Source of the DNA: Bacillota bacterium
Lineage (GTDB): Bacteria; Bacillota; TC1
Assembly: GCA_028683955.1 (NCBI GenBank)
Contig: JAQUGR010000009.1
Location: 1 to 52,928, forward strand
Reading direction: 5' to 3'
DNA length: 52,928 nucleotides
The notes beneath the pieces are model-generated. The model was not told the origin of the DNA, made no database searches, and worked only from the letters and a program-made list of their open reading frames with translations. Below are positions 9,492-18,289 of this stretch, one piece after another. Position numbers and translations under genes: made by a program. Numbering within the stretch: the first letter of the stretch is position 1; every line of letters begins with the position of its first letter.

Positions 9492-10769
9492 ATGTTGGAA
9501 ACTGTAATAAATGCTTTAAAAGTAAAAGAAATTAGATCTAAAATAATTTTCACACTATTGATACTTTTACTTGTTCGTTTCGGTTCATACATACCAGTAC
9601 CTGGAGTTAATCCTGGAATTCTAACAGAGGTATTTGCTAATAATGGAATACTTAGCATTATGGATACATTTTCAGGGGGATCATTAAGTAGATTTACAAT
9701 ATTTGCTTTATCCATTACTCCATACATCAATGCTTCAATTATTATGCAATTATTAACTGCGGCATTTGTAAAATTAAAAGAAATTCAAAAAGATGACAAT
9801 AACAAAATTAAACAGTGGACTAGATATATGACTGTAGGACTAGCATTAGTGCAAGCGGTGGGTATTACAATATTCATTAATTCATACAATGCCTTTTTAT
9901 CTGCATCTGCATTTACCTGGATAGTAAGTATATCTACATTAACTGCAGGAACAATGCTTTTGATGTGGCTTGGAGAACAGATTAACGAAAAAGGAATCGG
10001 AAATGGTATATCTTTGATAATATTCTTAGGTATAGTAGCTAAACTTCCTTCAAGTGTTGGAACAGTTCTTAATACTTTCATTGGAACAGGCAGTGTATTT
10101 TACAAAGATTTTTATTTCTACATGTCAATCTTGTTACCTATTACTTTACTTATAGCAGTTATTGGTATTGTTATCGTAACTCAGGGCGAGAGAAAAGTTC
10201 CTATTCACTATGCTAAAAAAGTGGTTGGAAGAAAAATGTACGGTGGACAAAGTAGTTTCATTCCTATGAAGCTAAACCAAGCTGGGGTTATCCCAATTAT
10301 CTTTGCCTCATCAATATTAGTGCTTCCGGGAACTGTAATATCAATGTTTTTTAATGGAACTTCATTTGCTACATTTTTCCAAAAATGGTTCGGCGTGAAT
10401 ACTCCAGTATATACATTGTTTTATATACTTTTCATTATTGCCTTTACTTTCTTCTATTCAATTATCGCTTTCAATGTAACAGATGTAGCTGATAATTTGA
10501 AAAATAATGGAGGATTTATACCAGGAATAAGACCAGGTAGACCTACTGCTGAAGCATTTGGAAAAATCTTAAATAGAATAACTTTATTTGGAGCATTTTT
10601 CTTAGCTTTAGTTGCAGTTGTACCAAATATTCTTGGAGGAATGATTGGTGGCGCTACATTGCAATTTGGAGGAACAAGTTTATTGATTGCAGTTGGAGTT
10701 GCCTTAGACACCATGAAACAAATGGAGTCACAATTATTGATTAGACACTATCAAGGATTTATGAAATAA
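9492..10769 (+). CDS. secY: Preprotein translocase subunit SecY
   Basis: 425 residues with about ten hydrophobic segments. Landmarks are RFGSYIPVPGV in the first region, the plug and TM2 region FSGGSLSRFTIFALSITPYINASI, TQGERKVPIHYAKK in the cytoplasmic loop and GFIPGIRPGRPTAEAF near the end. SecY forms the membrane channel through which SecA (also in this window) drives unfolded proteins. Placement between rplO and adk is the usual spc-operon order. The stop codon overlaps the adk start by 1 nt. Confidence 0.98.
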   Translation: MLETVINALKVKEIRSKIIFTLLILLLVRFGSYIPVPGVNPGILTEVFANNGILSIMDTFSGGSLSRFTIFALSITPYINASIIMQLLTAAFVKLKEIQKDDNNKIKQWTRYMTVGLALVQAVGITIFINSYNAFLSASAFTWIVSISTLTAGTMLLMWLGEQINEKGIGNGISLIIFLGIVAKLPSSVGTVLNTFIGTGSVFYKDFYFYMSILLPITLLIAVIGIVIVTQGERKVPIHYAKKVVGRKMYGGQSSFIPMKLNQAGVIPIIFASSILVLPGTVISMFFNGTSFATFFQKWFGVNTPVYTLFYILFIIAFTFFYSIIAFNVTDVADNLKNNGGFIPGIRPGRPTAEAFGKILNRITLFGAFFLALVAVVPNILGGMIGGATLQFGGTSLLIAVGVALDTMKQMESQLLIRHYQGFMK

Positions 10770-11413
10770 TGTTCCTGTTAATTATGGGACCTCCTGGCTC
10801 AGGTAAAGGTACACAAGCTAAAGTTTTAGCTAGAAAATACCAAATACCACATATCTCTTCTGGAGATATTTTCAGACAAGCTATGGAGATCGATGATGTA
10901 TTGGGAAAAGAACTACAGCTAGCAATCAACAAGGGTCAGCTAGTGCCAGATGAATTGACAAATAAGATTGTTGAAAGAAGACTGCTACAAGAAGATTGCC
11001 AAAAGGGTTTCATACTCGATGGTTATCCAAGAACAATAGCTCAGGCTGATGCCTTAGGTTTACTATTGGAAAGACTTGGATGTGGACTTAATAAAGTGAT
11101 TAATTTAGATGTTGATTCAAATGTTATTATCGGCAGATTAAGTAAAAGATTGTTATGTAAACACTGTGGTGCTTCTTTTAACCTTATAACTAATCCTCCA
11201 AGGAATGAGGGGGTATGCGATACATGCAAATCCTCTTTAAGTGTTAGAGAAGATGACAATGATAAAACGGTTGTTGATAGAATAAATGTATATGAAGAAA
11301 AAACGAAGCCATTAATTGAGTATTATAACAAAAAAAAAATATTGTGTAATATAAAAGGTGACGTTGATGTTGTAGAAGCAACCAAGGCTATATTAGCTTG
11401 TTTAGAGAGGTAA
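10769..11413 (+). CDS. adk: Adenylate kinase (zinc-binding LID)
   Basis: 214 residues. The P-loop GPPGSGKGTQ is at 7-16, the AMP-binding SGDIFRQA follows, and LDGYPRT is at about 83-89. The LID domain has four cysteines, C130, C133, C150 and C153, so it is the zinc-containing type common in Gram-positive bacteria. It interconverts ATP plus AMP and 2 ADP in the cytoplasm. The ATG overlaps the secY stop (TAATG), which indicates tight coupling. Confidence 0.97.
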   Translation: MFLLIMGPPGSGKGTQAKVLARKYQIPHISSGDIFRQAMEIDDVLGKELQLAINKGQLVPDELTNKIVERRLLQEDCQKGFILDGYPRTIAQADALGLLLERLGCGLNKVINLDVDSNVIIGRLSKRLLCKHCGASFNLITNPPRNEGVCDTCKSSLSVREDDNDKTVVDRINVYEEKTKPLIEYYNKKKILCNIKGDVDVVEATKAILACLER

Positions 11414-11418
11414 TTCAA

Positions 11419-12177
11419 TTGATAACAATAAAGAATGCCGAAGCCATTTTAAAAATGACAGAAGCTGGCAAAATAGTAGGTTTGGTTCATGATAAATTAA
11501 AGGGAATTATCGAACCTGGTATAACCTTATTAGAACTTGATCGTCAAGCTGAGAAGCTAATATTAAAGTTGGGCGCAAAGCCAAGCTTTAAGGGCTACGG
11601 AGGTTTCCCGGCAACAATTTGTGCTTCAGTTGATGAACAGGTTATCCACGGCATACCAAGTAAAAGAAAACTAAGAGAAGGTGAGATAGTTAGCATTGAT
11701 GTTGGTGCATTCTATCTTGGCTATCATGGAGATGCAGCTTTTACCGCGGCAGTTGGAACAATTTCAGAAGAAAAAGCAAGGTTGATTGAAATAACCGAGC
11801 GAAGCTTTTATGAAGGTTTCAAAATGGCAAAAGCAGGAAATCGTTTAGGTGATATTTCTCATAGTATTGAAAAGGTAGTTCTTGATGCAGGTTATTTTGT
11901 AGTTAAAGAATTTGTTGGACACGGCATAGGCACAGAGCTTCATGAAGATCCTTCAGTTCCTAATTATGGACCACCTGGCAGAGGACCACTATTAGAACCT
12001 GGTATGGCTTTAGCTATAGAACCTATGGTAAACATGGGGACAGAGTCCATAATCATTTTAGATGATGGATGGACTGTAATTACAAGGGATAAAAAGCCTT
12101 CAGCACATTATGAACATACCATTCTAATTACTGATTCAGAGCCGGTTATTCTAACTAAAGGTGAAGAACTTGATTAG
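11419..12177 (+). CDS. map: Methionine aminopeptidase, type I
   Basis: 252 residues from TTG 11419 (MITIKNAEAILKM); AGAGAGG lies upstream within the end of adk. It removes the initiator methionine co-translationally. Metal and substrate residues are visible: the HGIP histidine, the aspartates in SIDVGAF and GYHGDAAF, the histidine in FVGHGIG, and glutamates in AIEPMV and near HYEHTILI. There is no N-terminal SH3/zinc extension. It shares 8 nt with the TTG of the next, damaged gene. Confidence 0.96.
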   Translation: MITIKNAEAILKMTEAGKIVGLVHDKLKGIIEPGITLLELDRQAEKLILKLGAKPSFKGYGGFPATICASVDEQVIHGIPSKRKLREGEIVSIDVGAFYLGYHGDAAFTAAVGTISEEKARLIEITERSFYEGFKMAKAGNRLGDISHSIEKVVLDAGYFVVKEFVGHGIGTELHEDPSVPNYGPPGRGPLLEPGMALAIEPMVNMGTESIIILDDGWTVITRDKKPSAHYEHTILITDSEPVILTKGEELD

Positions 12178-12473
12178 TCCAGGTATGATTGTAAATAGTA
12201 TTAAAGGCAGAGACAAGGATCGTATATTATATGGTTCTCAAAATTGAAGAAGATCGGCGTTTTGTGATAGTTGTTGATGGTGTGTATAGGAAATTAGCCA
12301 ATCCTAAGAAAAAAAATATCAAACATATCGAAATGAGTGGTATAATTATAGATGTGTTGAATATTAAATTACAACAAAACAAAATGCTTCAGGACAGTGA
12401 AATAGCCCGTCACATTAGGGAGTTTCAGGAAAAGAAAATAAAGGAGATGATTGAGTGTCCAAACAAGATGTGA
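12170..12473 (+). pseudogene. KOW-domain (L14e-like) RNA-binding protein, frameshifted
   Basis: A small KOW-domain protein commonly sits between map and infA in Clostridia. Here it is split over two frames. From TTG 12170 (AAAGGTGA box 5 nt upstream), frame one reads GMIVNSIKGRDKDR and stops at TGA 12245-12247. The rest of the family pattern, VDGVYRKLANPKKKNIKHIE, is in the +1 frame, open from ATG 12231 to the stop at 12471-12473. The break falls in the TA-rich tract at about 12221-12232. It could be a true indel, an assembly or sequencing error, or less likely recoding. Restart at ATG 12231 (AAGGA 11 nt upstream) would give an 80-residue protein lacking half the KOW motif. The 3' end overlaps infA by 19 nt. 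Confidence 0.75.
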
Positions 12474-12673
12474 TTGAAGTTGAAGGTGTTATAATTGACG
12501 CACTTCCAAACGCAATGTTTAAAGTTGAATTGGATAATGGTCATCAAGTCTTAGCGCATATATCTGGAAAGATTAGAGTTAATTTTATCAGAATATTGCC
12601 TGGAGACAGAGTTAAATTGGAACTGTCTCCCTATGATTTGACAAAGGGACGTATCACTTATAGGTTCAAATAA
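12455..12673 (+). CDS. infA: Translation initiation factor IF-1
   Basis: 72 residues, the normal length. An OB fold: [28 protein letters not shown], then [19 protein letters not shown] and the C-terminal [13 protein letters not shown]-1 blocks the A site of the 30S subunit during initiation. It starts at GTG 12455 after AAGGAGATG and overlaps the 3' end of the KOW gene. Confidence 0.97.
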   Translation: MSKQDVIEVEGVIIDALPNAMFKVELDNGHQVLAHISGKIRVNFIRILPGDRVKLELSPYDLTKGRITYRFK

Positions 12674-12694
12674 AAAAATTAAGGAGGGTTTATA

Positions 12695-12808
12695 ATGAAA
12701 GTTAGAGCATCTGTTAAGCCCATTTGTGAAAAATGTAAAGTGATTAAGAGAAAAGGCAAAGTAATGGTAATTTGCGAAAATCTTAAACATAAGCAGGTAC
12801 AAGGGTAA
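12695..12808 (+). CDS. rpmJ: 50S ribosomal protein L36
   Basis: 37 codons: [20 protein letters not shown] at the start, then [17 protein letters not shown]. This is the full L36 with zinc ligands C11, C14 and C27 and a histidine near position 32, the zinc-binding (C+) form. AAGGAGGG lies 7 nt upstream of the ATG. L36 is the smallest 50S protein. Its place between infA and rpsM is canonical. Confidence 0.97.
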   Translation: MKVRASVKPICEKCKVIKRKGKVMVICENLKHKQVQG

Positions 12809-12828
12809 AAAATATTGGAGGTGTAAAT

Positions 12829-13197
12829 ATGGCACGTATCGCTGGTGTTGATATTCCAAAAGACAAGAGAGTTGAAGTTTCTTTAACTTATGTTTTCGGA
12901 ATTGGACGTGTTACAGCTAATAAAATCTTAGCTGCTACTGGTATAAGTCCAGACTCAAGAGTAAAAGATTTGTCTGAAGAAGATGTAAATCTATTACGTG
13001 ATGAAATTAGTAAAAATTATAATGTTGAGGGTGATTTAAGAAGAGAAGTATCGCTTAACATTAAAAGATTAATGGAAATTAATTCTTATAGAGGTATTCG
13101 TCACAGAAGAGGTCTTCCTGTTCGTGGACAAAATACAAAAAATAACGCAAGAACAAGAAAAGGCCCTAATAGAGGGGCTATTGCTAAAAAGAAATAA
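12829..13197 (+). CDS. rpsM: 30S ribosomal protein S13
   Basis: 122 residues: [26 protein letters not shown], the helix-turn-helix core, then [27 protein letters not shown] with the basic tail that reaches the P-site tRNA. S13 pairs with S19 in the 30S head. GGAGGTG precedes the ATG. Confidence 0.98.
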   Translation: MARIAGVDIPKDKRVEVSLTYVFGIGRVTANKILAATGISPDSRVKDLSEEDVNLLRDEISKNYNVEGDLRREVSLNIKRLMEINSYRGIRHRRGLPVRGQNTKNNARTRKGPNRGAIAKKK

Positions 13198-13212
13198 AGG
13201 AGGTAATGTCTA

Positions 13213-13605
13213 ATGGCAGGTAAAACAAAGGCACGTACCAAAAAAAGAGATAAACGTAAAGTTGACTTTGGTATAGCTCACATTCAATCTACATTTAATA
13301 ATACTATTGTGACTATTACCGATAAAGAAGGTAACACTATATCTTGGTCAAGTGCTGGAGCTCTTGGATTTAAAGGTTCAAGAAAAAGCACTCCTTTTGC
13401 TGCTCAGATGGCTGCTGAAAAAGCGGCTGAAGCTGCATTGGAACATGGTCTGAAAGAAGTTGATTGTTATGTTAAAGGACCTGGTTCAGGTAGAGAGACA
13501 GCAATTCGTGCTCTACAAGTAGCAGGTATTGAAGTAGCTATGATTAAAGATGTTACTCCAATTCCTCATAATGGTTGCAGACCACCAAAACGTAGAAGAG
13601 TATAA
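13213..13605 (+). CDS. rpsK: 30S ribosomal protein S11
   Basis: 130 residues with the S11 signature: [55 protein letters not shown] and the C-terminal [16 protein letters not shown]11 lies on the 30S platform near the E site. AAGGAGGT precedes the ATG. Confidence 0.98.
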   Translation: MAGKTKARTKKRDKRKVDFGIAHIQSTFNNTIVTITDKEGNTISWSSAGALGFKGSRKSTPFAAQMAAEKAAEAALEHGLKEVDCYVKGPGSGRETAIRALQVAGIEVAMIKDVTPIPHNGCRPPKRRRV

Positions 13606-13621
13606 GGGAGGAATATAAAAC

Positions 13622-14239
13622 ATGGCAAGATATAAAGGTCCTGTTTGTCGTCTTTGTCGTAGAGAAGGCACAAAGCTATATTTGAAATCCGACCGTTGTT
13701 ATTCTCAAAAGTGTGCGCTTGAAAGAAGAGCGTATGCACCAGGACAACACGGCCAAGGAAGAAAGAAATTTTCTGAATATGGTATTCAGTTAAGAGCTAA
13801 ACAGTCAGTAAGAAGAATTTACGGCGTATTAGAAAGACCATTTAGAAATTATTTTAAGGAAGCGGATCGCTTAAAAGGTATTACAGGTGAAAACTTGTTA
13901 GTTCTTTTAGAAAGACGTCTAGATAATGTTGTTTATAGACTTGGCTTAGCTTCAACAAGAGCTGAAGCAAGACAACTAGTTCGTCACGGACATTTCCAAC
14001 TAAATGGACATAAAATGAATATACCTTCATACCTAGTAATGGTTGGAGATGAAATTACAGTAAGATCAAAGAGTAAAGATAGTGTTAAATTTAAAGATTT
14101 AAACGAAAATACTACTATACCTGAATGGTTAACTTCAAATATTAAGGAATTATCCGGTAGAGTTGAAGCTATGCCAAATAGAGAAAGCATAACAATTCCT
14201 GTAGATGAACAGCTAATCGTAGAACTATATTCTAGATAA
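13622..14239 (+). CDS. rpsD: 30S ribosomal protein S4 (zinc-binding form)
   Basis: 205 residues. The N terminus has four cysteines, C9, C12, C26 and C31, which mark the zinc-binding variant. The S4 domain includes [28 protein letters not shown]4 nucleates 30S assembly and in several bacteria represses its own operon. GGGAGG precedes the ATG. It is located between rpsK and rpoA as in most Bacillota. Confidence 0.97.
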   Translation: MARYKGPVCRLCRREGTKLYLKSDRCYSQKCALERRAYAPGQHGQGRKKFSEYGIQLRAKQSVRRIYGVLERPFRNYFKEADRLKGITGENLLVLLERRLDNVVYRLGLASTRAEARQLVRHGHFQLNGHKMNIPSYLVMVGDEITVRSKSKDSVKFKDLNENTTIPEWLTSNIKELSGRVEAMPNRESITIPVDEQLIVELYSR

Positions 14240-14266
14240 TAAAGCTAAAAGATAGGAGTAAATAAT

Positions 14267-15217
14267 ATGTTAGAAATCGAGAAAGCACAAGTTTCAATTC
14301 TTGAAACTGACGGCAATGGTACTTATAGTAAAATTGCATTAGAACCTCTTGAAAGAGGCTTTGGTATAACTATAGGCAACGCATTAAGAAGAACATTATT
14401 ATCTTCATTACCAGGGATGGCAGTAACAACCATTCGCATCGAGGGTGTGCAGCATGAATTTGCAGCAATACCAGGAGTAATGGAGGATACTACAGACTTA
14501 ATTTTAGCTATTAAGTCCTTAAGATTGAAATGCAATTCTAAGGAAAACAAGGTTCTGCGTATTGAAAAAGAAGGTGAAGGAGTTGTTACAGCTGCTGATA
14601 TCATTCATGATAGTGAAGTAGAAATTCTAAATCCAGATTTACACATAGCTAACTTAAGTAAAGATGGAAGATTGTTTATAGAAATTAATGCCAAGCTAGA
14701 CAGAGGATATAAGACTGCTGAAAGCAACAAATATGAAGGTATGGCTATAGGGGAAATCCCAATAGACTCACTGTTTTCTCCAGTTATTAAAGTTAACTAT
14801 GCAGTTAAAGATAAAAGAGTTGGTAAGGAAGCTGACCATGATTATCTTCTTTTAGAAGTGTGGACTAATGGTAGTCTTACACCTGAAGAAGCAATAACAG
14901 GAGCAGCTAGACTTATTAAAAATCATATCGATTACTTTACTAACCTTAGTGATAGTGGAATTATCGATGTTCCAATCACTGAAACAGAAGGTGAAAAAAT
15001 TGATCAACTTCTAGAAAAACCATTAGAAGAATTAGACCTTTCAGTAAGACCATACAATTGCTTGAAAAGAGCAGGTATCAATACTGTTGGTGATTTAGTA
15101 AATCTAACTGAGTTAGAAGTTATGCGCGTTCGTAATCTAGGGAAAAAATCTCTAGATGAAATTCATGCAAAAGTAATTGAACTAGGACTTAAATTTAGAA
15201 ATGAAGATGAAGATTAA
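14267..15217 (+). CDS. rpoA: RNA polymerase alpha subunit
   Basis: 316 residues. The N-terminal assembly domain shows LEPLERGFGITIGNALRRTLLSSLPG and GVQHEFAAIPGV. The C-terminal domain (about 245-316) has RPYNCLKRAGINTVGDLV and RVRNLGKKSLDEI, which bind UP elements and activators. The subunit dimerises to start core polymerase assembly. ATAGGAG lies upstream. Gene order rpsD-rpoA-rplQ is canonical. Confidence 0.98.
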   Translation: MLEIEKAQVSILETDGNGTYSKIALEPLERGFGITIGNALRRTLLSSLPGMAVTTIRIEGVQHEFAAIPGVMEDTTDLILAIKSLRLKCNSKENKVLRIEKEGEGVVTAADIIHDSEVEILNPDLHIANLSKDGRLFIEINAKLDRGYKTAESNKYEGMAIGEIPIDSLFSPVIKVNYAVKDKRVGKEADHDYLLLEVWTNGSLTPEEAITGAARLIKNHIDYFTNLSDSGIIDVPITETEGEKIDQLLEKPLEELDLSVRPYNCLKRAGINTVGDLVNLTELEVMRVRNLGKKSLDEIHAKVIELGLKFRNEDED

Positions 15218-15236
15218 TTAAGAGGGAGGAAATATA

Positions 15237-15587
15237 ATGAGTTATCGAAGACTTGGAGTTCGTTCAAGCCATAGAAAATCAATGCTTAGAAATATGACAA
15301 CTTCTTTATTGTTAAGTGGGAAAATCGAAACTACTGAAACAAGAGCAAAAGAAGTTAAAAGAATAGCTGACAAAATGATTACTCTTGGTAAAAGAGGCAA
15401 GTCAGACCTCCATGCTATTCGTCAAGCTTTAGCTTATCTTACAAGTGAAGATGTAGTTATTAAAAAAGTATTTGGTGAATATGCTGAAAGATATGCAACA
15501 AGAAAAGGTGGATACACTAGAATAATTAAAACAGGACATCGTAGAGGTGATGCATCACCAATGGCGATACTTGAACTTGTAGAGTAA
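15237..15587 (+). CDS. rplQ: 50S ribosomal protein L17
   Basis: 116 residues: [35 protein letters not shown] spans the conserved N terminus (HRKSMLRN core), with [23 protein letters not shown] at the end. L17 is a late 50S protein. It is the last gene of the ribosomal cluster and is followed 17 nt later by a strong terminator. Confidence 0.98.
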   Translation: MSYRRLGVRSSHRKSMLRNMTTSLLLSGKIETTETRAKEVKRIADKMITLGKRGKSDLHAIRQALAYLTSEDVVIKKVFGEYAERYATRKGGYTRIIKTGHRRGDASPMAILELVE

Positions 15588-15604
15588 CATTAAATGCTGA
15601 AGAA

Positions 15605-15635
15605 AACTCATTAGATACATCTAATGAGTTTTTTT
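15605..15635 (+). terminator. Intrinsic terminator of the ribosomal operon
   Basis: Perfect 11-bp stem: AACTCATTAGA (15605-15615), loop TACA, TCTAATGAGTT (15620-15630), then a T run to 15635, with an A run before the stem. It ends the S10-spc-alpha block directly after rplQ. Confidence 0.93.
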
Positions 15636-15636
15636 A

Positions 15637-15645
15637 TGGTATAAT
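15637..15645 (+). promoter_or_regulatory. Extended -10 promoter for the ECF operon
   Basis: TGGTATAAT, a consensus TGn-TATAAT extended -10, starts 1 nt after the terminator T run and 30 nt before the ecfA1 start. The matching -35 position falls inside the terminator stem and is not consensus. This is plausible because extended -10 promoters tolerate that. Confidence 0.65.
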
Positions 15646-15674
15646 TACATGAGTGATATAAGGGGATTCGGAAA

Positions 15675-16505
15675 TTGATTAGAATTATTGATTTAGAACA
15701 TGAATATAAAAAAGATAATAATGAATCTATAAAAACTTTAAAAAAGATTAATATAGATATCAAAAAAGGTGATTTCGTATCAATAATAGGACATAATGGT
15801 TCAGGTAAGTCAACTTTGGCAAAACATCTGAATGGATTAATTATACCTCAAAAAGGTGAAGTAATTATCGATGACATAAAAGTTAATGAAGATAATAATA
15901 TCTGGGAAATAAGACGTAAAGTAGGAATGGTATTTCAAAATCCAGATAACCAATTTGTAGGTGGAACAATAGAAGAAGATATCGCATTTGGATTAGAAAA
16001 CATTGGCTATCCATCAAAAGACATGATGGATAGAATTAAATATGCTGCTGGAAAAGTAGGTATGGGAGATTATCTTAAAAGGCCTCCTCATAAATTATCC
16101 GGTGGACAAAAACAAAGAAGTGCTATAGGCTCTGTACTAGCTATGGAACCTGACTATCTTGTGCTTGACGAACCAACTTCCATGTTAGATCCAAAAGGAA
16201 GAAAAGAAGTAATAGAAGTACTAAGAGAGTTGAATAAAAAAGATAATATGACAATTGTTCTTATAACTCATTTTATGGATGAGGTAGTGTATAGTGATAA
16301 AGTAATAGTTATGGATCAAGGTAATATTGTTCTGCAAGGTACACCAGAGGAAGTTTTCCATAATAGAGGATTGTTAAAAAATATAAATTTAGAATTACCG
16401 AAAGCAGCAATACTACAAGAAATATTAGCAGAAAAAGGTATTATATTAAAAGATGAAGTATTAACAAAAGAGGATTTGGTTGAAGCAATATGGCAGTTAT
16501 TTTAG
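15675..16505 (+). CDS. ecfA1: ECF transporter ATPase A1
   Basis: 276 residues. The Walker A motif is GHNGSGKST (about 39-47), the Q-loop region VFQNPDNQFVGGTIEEDIAFGLEN is typical of EcfA1, the signature is LSGGQKQR, and Walker B ends LVLDEPTSMLDP, with the switch histidine in ITHFMDEV. With EcfA2 and EcfT it forms the energy module of energy-coupling factor importers for vitamins and metals. It starts at TTG 15675. It overlaps ecfA2 by 16 nt. No substrate-binding S protein is encoded nearby, which fits a shared, group II module. Confidence 0.95.
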   Translation: MIRIIDLEHEYKKDNNESIKTLKKINIDIKKGDFVSIIGHNGSGKSTLAKHLNGLIIPQKGEVIIDDIKVNEDNNIWEIRRKVGMVFQNPDNQFVGGTIEEDIAFGLENIGYPSKDMMDRIKYAAGKVGMGDYLKRPPHKLSGGQKQRSAIGSVLAMEPDYLVLDEPTSMLDPKGRKEVIEVLRELNKKDNMTIVLITHFMDEVVYSDKVIVMDQGNIVLQGTPEEVFHNRGLLKNINLELPKAAILQEILAEKGIILKDEVLTKEDLVEAIWQLF

Positions 16506-17356
16506 AAAACGTATATTACAAATATGATGTTGATGATAATACTAGTGAAGAGTATGGGATATTTGATATTTCTTTGAAAGTTGAACAAGGCAAAACTGTA
16601 GGTATAATTGGCAAAACAGGTTCTGGAAAATCAACTTTGATGCAACATTTAAATGCATTATACCTTCCTCAACAGGGGAGGGTTATTGTTGGTGATTTTA
16701 TTGTTGATAGAAAATCAAAAGACCTGAAAAACTTAAGGAAAAAAGTTGGTATGGTTTTTCAGTATCCTGAAGATCAACTTTTCGAAGAGACTATATATAA
16801 TGATTTAGCCTTTGGTCCTAAAAATCTAGGTTTAACAAATGATCAGATTGAAAAGGCTATTAAAGGTGCAATGGAAGATCTTGAACTAGACTTTGAATCA
16901 ATGAGAGACAGATCTCCATATGAATTATCAGGCGGGCAAAAAAGAAAAGTCGCAATTGCCTCTGTCCTGGCCATGAATCCAGAAATATTAGTATTAGATG
17001 AACCGACAGCAGGGTTGGACCCGAAAAGTAAAAATGATCTTTTAGATTTATTAATTAGTATTAAAAAGAAAAGAAACCTTACTTTGTTTTTCGTATCACA
17101 TAATATGGATGACGTATTTTTATTAACAGAATATGTTTATGTTATGTGTGATGGAAGAATTGTCTTTGAAGGTTTGGTTGATGAAGTTTTTCAAGAAAAT
17201 AAAAAACTAAGAGATTTAAATCTTGGAGTGCCATTTAGTGTGGAAGTTTTAGAGTTACTTGCTAAAAGAGGCATGTATAAAGGAGTTCTAAAACCTATGG
17301 AATTAGATGAATTAGCTGATTTGATTAAGAATATATTAAGAGGTAGCAATGATTAA
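16490..17356 (+). CDS. ecfA2: ECF transporter ATPase A2
   Basis: 288 residues. Walker A is GKTGSGKST, and the EcfA2-type segment FQYPEDQLFEETIYNDLAFGPKNLG is clear, with LSGGQKRKVAIAS and LVLDEPTAGLDP. The switch histidine is in VSHNMDDV. It pairs with EcfA1 to hydrolyse ATP for substrate release through EcfT. The ATG lies within the end of ecfA1, and its own end overlaps ecfT by 8 nt, so all three are translationally coupled. Confidence 0.95.
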   Translation: MAVILENVYYKYDVDDNTSEEYGIFDISLKVEQGKTVGIIGKTGSGKSTLMQHLNALYLPQQGRVIVGDFIVDRKSKDLKNLRKKVGMVFQYPEDQLFEETIYNDLAFGPKNLGLTNDQIEKAIKGAMEDLELDFESMRDRSPYELSGGQKRKVAIASVLAMNPEILVLDEPTAGLDPKSKNDLLDLLISIKKKRNLTLFFVSHNMDDVFLLTEYVYVMCDGRIVFEGLVDEVFQENKKLRDLNLGVPFSVEVLELLAKRGMYKGVLKPMELDELADLIKNILRGSND

Positions 17357-18149
17357 GGATATTACAATAGGTCAATATATATATAAAGATTCAGTAGTAC
17401 ATAAACTAGATCCTAGAACTAAAATTCTGGCATCTATGTTTTTTATGTTTGGAATTTTTCTTATAAATAACATTACTGAATATATATTTGTTTTCTTACT
17501 TACAGCTATAACAATTTATTTGTCACAAATACCTGTGATGAAGATAATAAAAGGATTAAAGCCGATATTTCCTCTTATGATGCTAACCGTTATAATGAAC
17601 ATGTTTTTTACTCAAGGCGCAGCGATATTTCATTGGGCATTTATAAATATTACTAGAGAAGGTATATATTTAGCTGGGTTTATGGGGATAAGAATATTCT
17701 TTTTAATTATTTTCACTTCGTTACTAACATTAACAACATCACCTATAACACTTACTAATGGGATAGAAGGTTTATTAACACCTTTAAAAAGATTCAAAGT
17801 GCCTTCTCATGAAATTGCAATGATGATGAGTATCGCATTAAGATTCATCCCTACACTTATAGATGAAACAGATAAGATAATGAAAGCGCAAAAAGCAAGA
17901 GGCGCTGATTTTGAATCTGGTAATATAATCAAGAGAACGAAATCATTAGTACCTATACTTATACCTCTATTTATCAGCGCATTTACTAGAGCTGATGAAT
18001 TAGCCATGGCTATGGAGGCTAGAGGATATAGAGGTGATGAAGGAAGAACTAGATTTAAGGAATTAAAATATAGAAATATTGACAGAATTATTTTGACTAT
18101 ATTTGCTTTTGTTCTAGTGTTTTTGATTATAAGAAAAATAGCTTTTTAG
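17349..18149 (+). CDS. ecfT: ECF transporter transmembrane subunit T
   Basis: 266 residues with about five to six hydrophobic segments. The coupling-helix motif KAQKARGADF and the second ARG box AMEARGYRGDEGRTRF are the EcfT hallmarks that contact the two ATPases. N-terminal HKLDPRTKILAS is also conserved. In many Bacillota truA, rplM and rpsI follow this gene; here they do not, and a 140-nt gap follows instead. Confidence 0.95.
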   Translation: MIKDITIGQYIYKDSVVHKLDPRTKILASMFFMFGIFLINNITEYIFVFLLTAITIYLSQIPVMKIIKGLKPIFPLMMLTVIMNMFFTQGAAIFHWAFINITREGIYLAGFMGIRIFFLIIFTSLLTLTTSPITLTNGIEGLLTPLKRFKVPSHEIAMMMSIALRFIPTLIDETDKIMKAQKARGADFESGNIIKRTKSLVPILIPLFISAFTRADELAMAMEARGYRGDEGRTRFKELKYRNIDRIILTIFAFVLVFLIIRKIAF

Positions 18150-18289
18150 AGAGTTTAAGGTTTTAAGGTGGAGTTTATTTACATCAAATAGAATAACTAA
18201 GCTTAAAGGATGCATTTTAAGCCTGTAAAAGGCATCATAGCATGAATAACAGGTTCACATAGACTAAATGGTAAAAGAGGAGAATTTTA
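18150..18289 (+). other. 140-nt gap with possible structured leader
   Basis: No ORF and no clear terminator. There is an inverted repeat GCTTAAA (18201-18207) with TTTAAGC (18216-18222), and a further possible 5-bp pairing CCTGT (222-226 of 18 kb) with ACAGG (249-253), ending 34 nt before the next gene's GAGGAG box. The layout could be an untranslated leader of the DJ-1/queH operon. I do not recognise a known riboswitch class in it. Confidence 0.3.

Noticed and set aside
9785-10081. Minus-strand ORF inside secY
   Set aside because: Antisense shadow of a membrane-protein gene; no start signal.
12551-12859. Minus-strand ORF of 102 codons over infA and rpmJ
   Set aside because: It is opposite well-supported infA, rpmJ and the rpsM start, with no ribosome binding site or recognisable protein features.
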